From Rahnella ecdela (lineage in GTDB: Bacteria > Pseudomonadota > Gammaproteobacteria > Enterobacterales > Enterobacteriaceae), in contig NZ_JAFMOY010000120.1 in the NCBI RefSeq assembly GCF_019049625.1, positions 57,681-121,680 of the forward strand: 64,000 nucleotides of DNA. Reading direction: 5' to 3'. The notes under the pieces are model-generated. The model saw nothing but the letters and a program-made list of their open reading frames with translations. It was not told where the DNA came from and did not search any database. This document shows positions 46,071 through 54,004 of the stretch, piece after piece (positions within the stretch are counted from its first letter, which is position 1; each line of letters begins with the position of its first letter). The translations under genes and the position numbers were made by a program.

Positions 46071-46859
46071 ATGCGTACTGATGACTGGATAACCCGTCTG
46101 CACGACCTGCAAAGGCGCGGTGAACCTTGCGTGGTGGCGACGCTGGTAGATAATCAGGGGTCTACACCGAGGGATGCGGGCAGCAAGATGCTGATCACCG
46201 CCAGTCAGCAATTTTATACTCTGGGTGGTGGTAATCTTGAATTTCAGGTAACTGCCATTGCCCGTGAAATGCTCAGGGAGGAGGCGAAAACGTCCCGTTT
46301 CGAACGATTTTCGTTAGGCGCAAGGCTTGGACAATGTTGCGGCGGAATGGCATCAGTCCTGCTTGAGCCGTTGGGACAACCGCAGCCGCATGCAGTGGTT
46401 TACGGCGCGGGGCATGTCGGACGGGCGCTGGTGAATATTCTCAGCACGTTGCCTTGCCGTATCACCTGGGTCGATGCGCGCGCCAGTGAGTTTCCTGCGC
46501 AGGTGGATCCGCAAATTACCTGCATTGTTGATGAAGAACCGGAAGGTACCGTGGCGCAGATGCCCGCCGGCAGTTATTTCATGGTACTGACGCACGATCA
46601 CCAGCTGGATTTCGCCCTCAGTGAGCGCATCCTGAAACGCGGCGATTTCCGATATTTCGGTTTGATCGGTTCTGATACCAAGCGTAAACGTTTCGATTAC
46701 CGGTTGTCAGGTAAGGGGATTTCAGACGAACAGCTGGCGAGAATGCGTTGTCCGGTCGGACTGCCCGATGTACGCGGTAAACTTCCGGCAGAAATTGCGG
46801 TGGCGATCGCCGGAGAATTTATTGCCGCGTATGGCGCGTGCAGTCAGAGGATCAGCTGA
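46071..46859 (+). CDS. xdhC: Xanthine dehydrogenase accessory protein XdhC
   Basis: 262 residues with GGAGG before the ATG. XdhC binds molybdenum cofactor, helps its sulfuration and inserts it into XdhB. Typical features are NQGSTPRDAGSKML (about 24-37), the cysteines in GQCCGGMASV and the Rossmann-like YGAGHVGRALV. It closes the purine operon. Its 3' end overlaps by 7 bases an antisense HTH remnant. Confidence 0.95.
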   Translation: MRTDDWITRLHDLQRRGEPCVVATLVDNQGSTPRDAGSKMLITASQQFYTLGGGNLEFQVTAIAREMLREEAKTSRFERFSLGARLGQCCGGMASVLLEPLGQPQPHAVVYGAGHVGRALVNILSTLPCRITWVDARASEFPAQVDPQITCIVDEEPEGTVAQMPAGSYFMVLTHDHQLDFALSERILKRGDFRYFGLIGSDTKRKRFDYRLSGKGISDEQLARMRCPVGLPDVRGKLPAEIAVAIAGEFIAAYGACSQRIS

Positions 46860-47052
46860 GTTTTTTAAATTCAAAGGTTCCGCCGAGCGCGACGGCGTAA
46901 CGACTGAGCGTATTGAGCGTGGGGCAAGCGATACCGTTTTCAAAACGACTGATGTTTTGCTTCTTCATTCCGGTGCGTTTTGCAATGTCTTCCTGCGTCA
47001 GGGATCCTGCAATTCGTATGGCTTTAAGATCGGCGACCCGTTCATAAAACAG
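46853..47052 (-). pseudogene. Remnant of a small XRE/HTH regulator gene
   Basis: The minus-strand frame encodes an HTH: LTQEDIAKRTGMKKQNISRFENG, then CPTLNTLSRYAVALGGTFEF and a stop. This is the shape of HigA/HipB-type antitoxin or XRE regulator C-termini. The frame is closed upstream by a TGA, and no ATG, GTG or TTG precedes the HTH. The product would be about 66 residues without a proper start, so the N-terminus seems lost. Any toxin or partner gene that may have preceded it is absent. It overlaps the end of xdhC. Confidence 0.6.
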
Positions 47053-47072
47053 TCACAAAACCGCAGTAATTT

Positions 47073-47111
47073 GTTTCCTCATCGAACAGGCCAGTGCCGC
47101 TATGAGGAAAC
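47073..47111. promoter_or_regulatory. Inverted repeat before the COG1840 ABC operon
   Basis: GTTTCCTCAT (47073-47082) and ATGAGGAAAC (47102-47111) are perfect 10-bp inverted arms separated by 19 bases. They end 9 bases before the ATPase start codon. They may be an operator or an mRNA hairpin that hides the ribosome site. The repeat is observed; the role is inferred. Confidence 0.5.
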
Positions 47112-47120
47112 CTCCGACGC

Positions 47121-48188
47121 ATGTCTGCTATCCAGATCTCCCACCTGAGCAAATCCTTCACCACCCAGCCGGTGTTAAATGATGTCTCGTTGCATATCCG
47201 TCACGGCGAGTTCGTGGCGGTGCTCGGGCCCTCCGGTTGTGGAAAAACGACTTTACTGCGCACCATTGCCGGATTTGAGCCGGTCAACAGCGGTTCGATC
47301 ACCGTGGGAGACCGTCTGTTTTCATCGCCTGACATTCATGTAGCGCCGGAAAAGCGCGACCTGGGGATCGTGTTTCAGAATTACGCGCTGTGGCCTCACA
47401 TGTCAGTTGAAGAGAACGTGGCCTACAGCCTGAAAGTGGCGGGGATGGATCGCAATGAGCGTCGTACCCGAACAAAGGATGCGCTGGCGCTGGTCGGGCT
47501 GGCGGATTATGCGACGCGTCGCCCCTCGGATTTGTCCGGGGGACAGCGCCAGCGGGTAGCACTCGCTCGTTGTCTGGTAACCCGCCCTGGTGTGGTTCTT
47601 CTCGATGAACCGCTGGCGAATCTTGATGTGCATTTACGTGCGACGATGGAAGAGGAGTTCAGTCGTTTTCATCAGCATACCGGCGCGACGTTGCTCTATA
47701 TCACCCACGATCAGCAGGAGGCGATGGCGATCGCCGACCGCGTGGTGGTGATGAACGAAGGCAAAGTGATGCAGTTCGCCACGCCGCAAACGTTGTACCG
47801 CGAACCGGCTAATGAAATGGTCGCAACCTTTATCGATGATGGCCGCGTTATTCCTGCAAAAAATATCCAGCGGGCAGAAAGCGGCATTGTGCTGGCAGAG
47901 ATTTTAGGGTTGCGCTGCCGGTTGCGGGCATCGCCTGAGCAGATGGCTGTTGCCAGCGCGCAGGTTTCTGTTCACGCCACAGGTTTACGCTTTGCCGACA
48001 CCGGTGAACAGGGTATCGCTGCGCGGATCACGCGGGTGATTTATCGCGGCGGCTATCGTCAGATTGACGTTGAACCTCACAGCGATCCTGAACTGCGTTT
48101 ATCACTACATTCCCCGGCGGAAAAAACATGGCAAGCTGGTGACAACGTCACCTTTATGATTGCCGACGGATGGATAATTCCTCAGTAA
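47121..48188 (+). CDS. ABC transporter ATP-binding protein (FbpC/AfuC/PotA-like)
   Basis: 355 residues. Walker A GPSGCGKTT is at 36-44, followed by the Q-loop FQNYALWPHMS, signature LSGGQRQRVALARCL and Walker B VVLLDEPLANLD. A C-terminal TOBE-type domain (about 240-355) is present. It energises import with the binding protein and the double permease encoded next. It is the first gene of a probable five-gene unit that also includes a phosphatase and a GntR regulator. Confidence 0.88.
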   Translation: MSAIQISHLSKSFTTQPVLNDVSLHIRHGEFVAVLGPSGCGKTTLLRTIAGFEPVNSGSITVGDRLFSSPDIHVAPEKRDLGIVFQNYALWPHMSVEENVAYSLKVAGMDRNERRTRTKDALALVGLADYATRRPSDLSGGQRQRVALARCLVTRPGVVLLDEPLANLDVHLRATMEEEFSRFHQHTGATLLYITHDQQEAMAIADRVVVMNEGKVMQFATPQTLYREPANEMVATFIDDGRVIPAKNIQRAESGIVLAEILGLRCRLRASPEQMAVASAQVSVHATGLRFADTGEQGIAARITRVIYRGGYRQIDVEPHSDPELRLSLHSPAEKTWQAGDNVTFMIADGWIIPQ

Positions 48189-48212
48189 ATTTCATTTCTT
48201 AAAGACAGGGCT

Positions 48213-49214
48213 ATGCACATGTTTAACATAATAAAATTATCTTCCTGCGCGCTGACTTTGGCTGCGGTACTGGCAGTTCCGGCATTTGCAGCAGAAACCG
48301 CATCAGGCAAGCTGGTGGTGTATACCTCGCAGGCACCGGAAATTGCGCAACAGACGATTGATGCCTTTAAAGCGGCTTATCCGAATGTTCAGGTGGAATG
48401 GACGCGTAATGGCACCTCGCAGTTAATGAATGTTTTGCAGACTGAAATGATGGCCGGGGACGTAAAAGCCGATGTATTGCTGGTAGCGGATTCCATCAAC
48501 CTTGGTGCACTTAAAAAAGACGGCAAACTGATGGCCTATGCCGGTGCGCCGGTAGGAAATATCAGCCCGAATTTTTATGACAAAGATAAAACCTGGTTTG
48601 GTACCAAAATCATTGCCACGGTAATTGCGTATAACACTAAAAATGCCAAACCTGTCGACAGCTGGATGGCGCTGACTGAACCGCAAAATAAAGGCCAGGT
48701 TGCGGTGCCAAGCCCGCTTTATTCGGGTGCGGCGTTATATCATCTGCACACGGCGATTAACACGCCGGACATTGGCTGGGCGTTTTATCAGAAGCTGGCG
48801 GCAAACGGTATTACGCCGGAGGGCGGGAATGGTCCGGCGCTGAAAGCAGTGGCCAGCGGGATGGCGAAATACGGGGTGATCACCGACGCCGATATTATCC
48901 GTGCCAAAAAACAAGGCTCGCCGATTGATCTGGTTTATCCAAAAGAAGGGGCTTCATTTGTGACGGAACCGGTCGCCATTCTTTCCGGCGCGCACAACGT
49001 TCCTGCCGCAAAAGCGTTTGTTGATTTCATGCTGTCTGCTCAGGGCCAGCAACTGGTGGCGAAACAGGGTAACCGTCCGATTGATGCCAGCGTGGCAGCG
49101 CCCGAAGGTTTTGCGCCGATGGATTCCGTTAAATTGCTGACCCTCGATTCTGATAAAGCAGTAGCTGACGACAAAGCCGTTCGCGCAAAATTCACTGAAA
49201 TTTTCGGCGGCTAA
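48213..49214 (+). CDS. ABC transporter substrate-binding protein (COG1840 / FbpA-AfuA type)
   Basis: 333 residues with a signal peptide (about 1-26, ends AFAA). The fold family includes ferric-iron, sugar-phosphate (AfuA), aminoethylphosphonate and phosphoglycerate binders. Typical stretches are GKLVVYTSQAPEIAQQTIDAFKAAYPNV and TEPVAILSGAHNVPAAKAFVDFML. The adjacent Tyr-Tyr pair used by FbpA for iron is not seen where expected (SPLYSGAALYHL instead). This argues against a plain ferric-ion carrier. The neighbouring phosphatase suggests a phosphorylated ligand. Confidence 0.85.
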   Translation: MHMFNIIKLSSCALTLAAVLAVPAFAAETASGKLVVYTSQAPEIAQQTIDAFKAAYPNVQVEWTRNGTSQLMNVLQTEMMAGDVKADVLLVADSINLGALKKDGKLMAYAGAPVGNISPNFYDKDKTWFGTKIIATVIAYNTKNAKPVDSWMALTEPQNKGQVAVPSPLYSGAALYHLHTAINTPDIGWAFYQKLAANGITPEGGNGPALKAVASGMAKYGVITDADIIRAKKQGSPIDLVYPKEGASFVTEPVAILSGAHNVPAAKAFVDFMLSAQGQQLVAKQGNRPIDASVAAPEGFAPMDSVKLLTLDSDKAVADDKAVRAKFTEIFGG

Positions 49215-49233
49215 CAGCACAGAGGGCGGGTCA

Positions 49234-50964
49234 ATGAGCGTGATGAGTGAAATCCAGCGCCGCGCCACTTCTTCACGCCGCGGGTGGCCGGGCAGTGAGA
49301 AAGTGGTGCTATGGGGGCTGACGCTGCTGATAGGAATATTATCGATAGCGCCTTTGACGCGGTTGGTGTGGGCCGCGATCGCGCCTGATGGTGTGCCGGA
49401 CATCACGCGGTTTACCCATCTGCTGGGTACCCGGAAAGTGGTGACCGCCACGCTGAATACGCTGACGATCGCCGTGGTCTCCACGTTACTGGCCATGCTG
49501 CTCGGAACCATTGCGGCACTGCTGATTGCGCTGACAAATCTGCGTGGCAAGCAGGCGTGGGTATTTACGTTTATTTTGCCGCTGATGATCCCCCCGCAGG
49601 TGACGGCGCTGGCCTGGGTACAGGCACTTTCGCCGTCGAGTCCGGTTTTGCAATTTCCCGGATTCAGTCTTCCTGCTGGTTCCCCTTCGCCGCTGTATTC
49701 GCTTCAGGGCATTATTATCCTGCTGGGACTGCATAATGCGCCGCTGGTATTTCTGATGGTGCGCGCCGGATTACGCAGGCTTCCGGCTGAACTGGTGGAA
49801 GCGGCACGCAGCGGTGGAGCAAAACCGTGGCGGGTGCTGTTTACGGTGATTTTGCCGCTGGTGCGTCCGGCTATTTTTGCCGGTGCGGCGCTCTCATTTG
49901 TTACCTCTGCGGGTAATTTTGGTATTCAGGCGATGCTCGGTATTCCGGGGCGGATCCCGACGCTTATCACAATGGTATATCAGCAACTCAACAGCGTGGG
50001 CGCATCGGCTCTGCCGGATATGGCGGTACTTTCATTGCTGATTGCCACGATTACGCTTGCAGGGCTGATGTTCAGCCGCTGGCTGGGCGGCCGCCAGGAT
50101 GTGCGTATTACCGGTACGCCGCGTGCGCTTCATCAGTCACTCGGTCGCTGGCGTTTGCCCGTTGAGATTGCCGTGTGGGTATGGATGCTGCTGACACTCA
50201 TACTGCCGCTTTCCGCCTTGCTGACCACTTCACTGACGACCGGCTTTGGTCAGGCACTGACGATGCAGAGTCTGACGCTGAGCAATTATGCGAATGCGTT
50301 GTTTGGTTATCCGGCTATCCGCCACGCGTTCATGACAAGTCTGGGACTGACCGTAATGACGGCGGTGATACTGACAATTGCCTCGCTGTTTCTGGCCTAT
50401 TTTCTTAGCTGGCAACGCACGAGGCTGGTGCGTATTTTGCAGTTATCCACGGAACTGGCGTATGTATTGCCGGGAATTGTCACTGGTATCGCGGCAATTC
50501 TGTTTTTCCTCAGGCCGTTGCCATTACTGCATATCAGCCTGTACGGCACCCTCTGGATCATTCTGGCGGCTTATCTTTCTAATTTTATGGCGCTGGTATT
50601 GCGCCCGACACTGGCCGGATTCGCCCAGATTGATCGCTCGCTGGATGAAGCCGCACAAATCTTTGGTGCCGGATTCCTGCGAAGAATGCGCGATATCCTG
50701 ATGCCGCTGGCCGCACCTTCAGCGATGGCAGGAACGATTCTGGTCTTTCTCACCGCGCTTAATGAAATTCAGGTGTCCATTTTACTGGTGACTTCCGGGA
50801 CGCAAACCCTCGGACCGATGGTCGTCTTTCTGGATGAGGGAGGATCATCGACGCTGGCAGCCGCGGTGGGATGTCTGATGATTGGCGTGGTGCTGGGATT
50901 CATGTTACTGGCCTCGCTATTTGCACGGAAACTTCCTGAAGGCGTATTGCCGTGGCGGGTGTAA
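49234..50964 (+). CDS. ABC transporter double permease (FbpB/AfuB type)
   Basis: 576 residues with about 12 membrane helices in two repeated halves. Each half has an EAA-type loop: ELVEAARSGGAKPWRVLFTVILPLVRPAI (about 185-213), and SLDEAAQIFGAGFLRRMRDILMPLAAPSA (about 470-498). It is therefore two fused permease domains, as in iron and sugar-phosphate importers. GAGGG precedes the ATG, 19 bases after the binding-protein stop. Confidence 0.9.
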   Translation: MSVMSEIQRRATSSRRGWPGSEKVVLWGLTLLIGILSIAPLTRLVWAAIAPDGVPDITRFTHLLGTRKVVTATLNTLTIAVVSTLLAMLLGTIAALLIALTNLRGKQAWVFTFILPLMIPPQVTALAWVQALSPSSPVLQFPGFSLPAGSPSPLYSLQGIIILLGLHNAPLVFLMVRAGLRRLPAELVEAARSGGAKPWRVLFTVILPLVRPAIFAGAALSFVTSAGNFGIQAMLGIPGRIPTLITMVYQQLNSVGASALPDMAVLSLLIATITLAGLMFSRWLGGRQDVRITGTPRALHQSLGRWRLPVEIAVWVWMLLTLILPLSALLTTSLTTGFGQALTMQSLTLSNYANALFGYPAIRHAFMTSLGLTVMTAVILTIASLFLAYFLSWQRTRLVRILQLSTELAYVLPGIVTGIAAILFFLRPLPLLHISLYGTLWIILAAYLSNFMALVLRPTLAGFAQIDRSLDEAAQIFGAGFLRRMRDILMPLAAPSAMAGTILVFLTALNEIQVSILLVTSGTQTLGPMVVFLDEGGSSTLAAAVGCLMIGVVLGFMLLASLFARKLPEGVLPWRV

Positions 50965-51037
50965 ATCGTAAATGTCGTTAAACTGCTAAACAGGCAAAGG
51001 TTTGCTTTTTTCTGATGTGCTAACGTGCATGAACACA

Positions 51038-51047
51038 CTGACGTCAG
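51038..51047. promoter_or_regulatory. TGACGTCA palindrome before the phosphatase gene
   Basis: CTGACGTCAG is a perfect 10-bp palindrome just upstream of the phosphatase ribosome site. Its core TGACGTCA recurs upstream of the gntR gene (51678-51685). It is a candidate site for the GntR regulator. Confidence 0.4.
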
Positions 51048-51057
51048 GAAGATGATA

Positions 51058-51654
51058 ATGACTGATACCCTTCAATCACGTAAGCAGGCCCAACAAGAAG
51101 AAGACAGCAGACCTTTACTCATCAAAATTGTGCCGGTTGCCGGACAGAATCATCGCTGGTTATATCTCGGAAATAGCCCGGCGGCGCAGGATGCTTATTT
51201 GCTGCATCAGCACAATATTACCTCCGCACTGAATACGGCTGTGAATTTACAGCTCGGCAATCTGGCGTTACCAGACAGCACCTGGCTGCGGCGTACGCAA
51301 ATCGGACTGATTGATGGCGCCGGGAATACCGTCACTCATTTGCTGGCAGGTGTGCTGGCGCTCGATGGTTTACTGGGGCAGGCCAGTCCGGGCAAAGTCA
51401 GTTATCCGCCGCATCGTGCCGCTAATGTGCTGGTGCATTGCCGTGGTGGGCGCAGCCGCTCTGTGGCGGTGCTGGCGCTGTATCTGTATTTTACCCAGTC
51501 AGAACGTTTTCCCACACCGCAGGCAGCGCTGACATTTTTACGTGAGTTGCGTGGTCTGGATGAGACTTATCCCTGCGAGCCGCTGATGACACTCATTCAT
51601 CAGGTGGCTGAATTGCCCGCCAAAAGCTGGTTTGGCCGCATTGCCGGATCCTGA
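51058..51654 (+). CDS. Dual-specificity/tyrosine phosphatase family protein
   Basis: 198 residues from ATG 51058 with AGGAAG upstream; the earlier in-frame ATGs are less well placed. The P-loop VHCRGGRSRS (HCx5R; Cys about 127) is the signature of cysteine-dependent phosphatases. A general-acid Asp may be in GLIDGAG. No signal peptide, so it is cytoplasmic. It lies between a COG1840 importer and a GntR gene on one strand. Substrates of such bacterial enzymes range from phosphoproteins to small phosphate esters. Removal of phosphate from the imported compound is the simplest reading, but unproven. Confidence 0.8.
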   Translation: MTDTLQSRKQAQQEEDSRPLLIKIVPVAGQNHRWLYLGNSPAAQDAYLLHQHNITSALNTAVNLQLGNLALPDSTWLRRTQIGLIDGAGNTVTHLLAGVLALDGLLGQASPGKVSYPPHRAANVLVHCRGGRSRSVAVLALYLYFTQSERFPTPQAALTFLRELRGLDETYPCEPLMTLIHQVAELPAKSWFGRIAGS

Positions 51655-51677
51655 ACAACGTTCTGTCGAGGTAGATT

Positions 51678-51698
51678 TGACGTCATTTACTAATGACG
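51678..51698. promoter_or_regulatory. Palindromes upstream of gntR
   Basis: TGACGTCA (51678-51685) overlaps a second inverted repeat, CGTCATT-TACT-AATGACG (51681-51698). They lie about 60 bases before the GntR start. The first matches the palindrome before the phosphatase gene. Autoregulation by the GntR protein is inferred. Confidence 0.4.
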
Positions 51699-51759
51699 AA
51701 AGCAAACCGTTGATGTTAGCGTGCACGAAAACTGCCAGAAAGAGGCCATTTAGCATTCC

Positions 51760-52455
51760 ATGAGTAATCCAACTACAACCGCCAAGCAGCTGGAAGTTCA
51801 GCGCATTGTCGACGTTTTATCAAAAGCCATCGCTCAGCAACGCCTGCGTCCCGGAGCACGTCTGGTTGAATCGCAACTCGTTGAGGCGCTGAGTGCGAAC
51901 CGCAATCATGTACAGGTGGCATTACAGCGTCTGGCGTTACAACGCATTGTGACCATCGAACCCAATCGTGGTGCAATGGTGGCGCAGCCCACGGCAAAAG
52001 AAGCGCGCGAAGTCTTTATTGCCCGCCGCGCGATCGAACGCGCGATTGTTGAATGCATCGGACCGGACGTCATCCGCCGTCATCGCCATCGGATCACTAC
52101 TCATTTGCGCGGTGAGCGTGAAGCGGTGCTGTCTGAGGACCGCCGCGCCGTGGTGCGGGAGTTAAGTGAATTCCATCTGATACTGGGCGAAATTTCAGGT
52201 AACGAAGTACTCAGCGAAATTTTGTCGAATCTGATGGTGCGCAGTTCACTGATTGTCGCGTTGTATCAGCGTAATGAAGTCCCTTCATGCCAGTGTGATG
52301 AGCATCAGGCGATCATTGATGCGCTGGAAGCCGGTGACAACACCCAGGCGGCAGAGATCATGCAAGAACATCTCGACGATCTGGAAGGGGTGTTGGATCT
52401 TGATGATGACGGCGCAGGGGAAGTGAATTTGCGGCAGGCGTTGTCGGATTTATAA
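51760..52455 (+). CDS. GntR-family regulator (FCD type)
   Basis: 231 residues. The N-terminal winged HTH (LRPGARLVESQLVEALSANRNHVQVALQRLALQRIV) is followed by an all-helical FCD effector domain. The domain's metal-type residues are in SEFHLILGEISGN (about 129-141) and CDEHQAIIDALEAGD. FCD regulators usually sense small organic acids. The C-terminus is acidic (LDLDDDGAGE). It closes the importer-phosphatase cluster and probably regulates it. The ribosome site is weak. Confidence 0.85.
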   Translation: MSNPTTTAKQLEVQRIVDVLSKAIAQQRLRPGARLVESQLVEALSANRNHVQVALQRLALQRIVTIEPNRGAMVAQPTAKEAREVFIARRAIERAIVECIGPDVIRRHRHRITTHLRGEREAVLSEDRRAVVRELSEFHLILGEISGNEVLSEILSNLMVRSSLIVALYQRNEVPSCQCDEHQAIIDALEAGDNTQAAEIMQEHLDDLEGVLDLDDDGAGEVNLRQALSDL

Positions 52456-52471
52456 CGCGCAAAGGCAGGGC

Positions 52472-52497
52472 GCCCGTCAGTAAAACCGCTGACGGGC
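52472..52497. terminator. Hairpin between gntR and fetB
   Basis: GCCCGTCAG-TAAAACCG-CTGACGGGC is a perfect 9-bp stem between convergent genes. It lacks a T-run, but its place suggests transcript ending or protection for both. Confidence 0.6.
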
Positions 52498-52505
52498 AAT
52501 GTAGA

Positions 52506-53279
52506 TTACGATGATTTCAAATCGCGCAGCTGCGCACGGTCATTGTAGAAACGTTTATAAGCCAGATAGCCGGCAATGATCGTTGATAAACTGGCCGTCG
52601 CCAGCAGCATAAACGTCACCATAATCTGATACTTGATGGCTTTAACCGGATCGATCCCGGCAAAAATCAGCCCGGACATCATGCCGGGTAAGCTGACAAT
52701 ACCCACCGTTTTGGCGGCATCGACCGTCGGGATCATCGCCGCCCGTATACTGTCACGAATAATCCTGCCTGACGCCATTTTTACCGGCGCGCCGAGGCTT
52801 AGCATCTCGAGAATTTTTTGCTGATTATCGAGAAAACGCTGATTCAGATTGCTGTAGCACAAACCCACCGCGACCATGGCGTTTCCGGCAATCATTCCCG
52901 AAATCGGAATAACCTGCATGGGCAGAAACTCAATCGAACCGCTCAGGAGCAGAATAGACAGCGTCAGCGTCGTGCCGACCGTGATCGCAATAAACGAAAT
53001 GATAAAACCGTTATCAATATTGCGGCTGCGTTTTTTCGCATTCAGGGCGGCATTCACGCAGATGAACAGCACCATCAGTACCGTTAACAGGCTGTTATTG
53101 ATGTCGAAAATGTATTTGAGCACATAGCCGACAATCACCAGCTGAACGACGGCGCGGGCCACGCTCCAGATAATGTCTTTTTCGAGGCCGAGTTTTTCTT
53201 TTTTGCTGACGAGCAGGGCGACAACCACCAGGATCAGCGCGAGAGCCAGAGACTGGTTGGTAATATTATGCTGATTCAT
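52506..53279 (-). CDS. fetB: Iron export ABC transporter permease FetB
   Basis: 257 residues (E. coli FetB/YbbM 259). About seven membrane helices. Conserved stretches are PMQVIPISGMIAGNAMVAVGLCYSNL and TVGIVSLPGMMSGLIFAGIDPVKAIKYQIMV. FetAB of E. coli increases resistance to oxidative stress by lowering cellular iron. Its start overlaps the end of fetA by 14 bases, so the two are coupled. Confidence 0.93.
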   Translation of the reverse strand: MNQHNITNQSLALALILVVVALLVSKKEKLGLEKDIIWSVARAVVQLVIVGYVLKYIFDINNSLLTVLMVLFICVNAALNAKKRSRNIDNGFIISFIAITVGTTLTLSILLLSGSIEFLPMQVIPISGMIAGNAMVAVGLCYSNLNQRFLDNQQKILEMLSLGAPVKMASGRIIRDSIRAAMIPTVDAAKTVGIVSLPGMMSGLIFAGIDPVKAIKYQIMVTFMLLATASLSTIIAGYLAYKRFYNDRAQLRDLKSS

Positions 53280-53937
53280 GAGCCGTACTTCCTTGTGAAT
53301 GACGGGTCAGGGTGACGACATGTTTCGCGTGGCGGATTTCATTCTGGTCGTGGCTTACCCACAACACGGCGATCTGCTCTTTGTCAGCCAGATCTGCGAT
53401 TATCTCGTTGATGTTTATCTTATTTTCTTCATCCAGCGCGCTGGTGATTTCATCCAGCAACAGAACGTCCGGCAAAAATTGCAGATTGCGCAGCAGGGCG
53501 ACGCGTTGCTTCTCGCCACCGGAAAGTTCCTGCGTGCGCTTGGTCAGCATGTCTTCGGTTAAATTCACCCGTTTCAGCCAGTCGCGAAGCTTGTCGTCAT
53601 CGGGCTTTTTATTGCGGATCTGATAAGGCAGGGCGAGATTGTCATACACCGTTTCGCCAAACAGCGACGGTGTCTGAAAACAGTAAGAAACGCGCTGGCG
53701 ATACGTTTCAGGCTTTATCTGCGAAATATCTTCGCCTTTAAACCACAGTTTGCCGCCGGTCGGGGTTTGCAGCGAAGCAATGATCTTCAGCAACGTACTT
53801 TTGCCGCTGCCCGAAGGTCCGGTCAGTAACGTGAATTCACCCGGATTGAGGGTGAGTGAAACCGGTTCCAGTAACGGGATATTATTGAGCGTAAAAGAGA
53901 CGTCTTGCAGACGAAGGAGGTCAGTCGAGGTGGTCAC
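53266..53937 (-). CDS. fetA: Iron export ABC transporter ATP-binding protein FetA
   Basis: 223 residues (E. coli FetA/YbbL about 225). Walker A GPSGSGKST is at 40-48, the signature is ELSGGEKQRVALLRNL, and Walker B is VLLLDEITSALDEE. The start is a GTG; no strong ribosome site is seen. It is the ATPase partner of FetB and the first gene of the pair. Confidence 0.9.
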   Translation of the reverse strand: MTTSTDLLRLQDVSFTLNNIPLLEPVSLTLNPGEFTLLTGPSGSGKSTLLKIIASLQTPTGGKLWFKGEDISQIKPETYRQRVSYCFQTPSLFGETVYDNLALPYQIRNKKPDDDKLRDWLKRVNLTEDMLTKRTQELSGGEKQRVALLRNLQFLPDVLLLDEITSALDEENKININEIIADLADKEQIAVLWVSHDQNEIRHAKHVVTLTRHSQGSTAHESA

Positions 53938-53966
53938 GCCGGGAGGTCCTTGGTAACGGGCGGGTT

Positions 53967-53999
53967 TTTACTCCTCCCCCTTCGCAGGGGAGGAGTAAA
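53967..53999. repeat. Intergenic CT-rich palindrome, copy 4
   Basis: TTTACTCCTCCCC-CTTCGCA-GGGGAGGAGTAAA is a perfect 13-bp stem. It lies 6 bases beyond the ydgA stop, upstream of fetA. No T-run follows the stem. Same family as the elements at 22385, 26115 and 33521. Confidence 0.7.
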
Positions 54000-54004
54000 C
54001 AATA

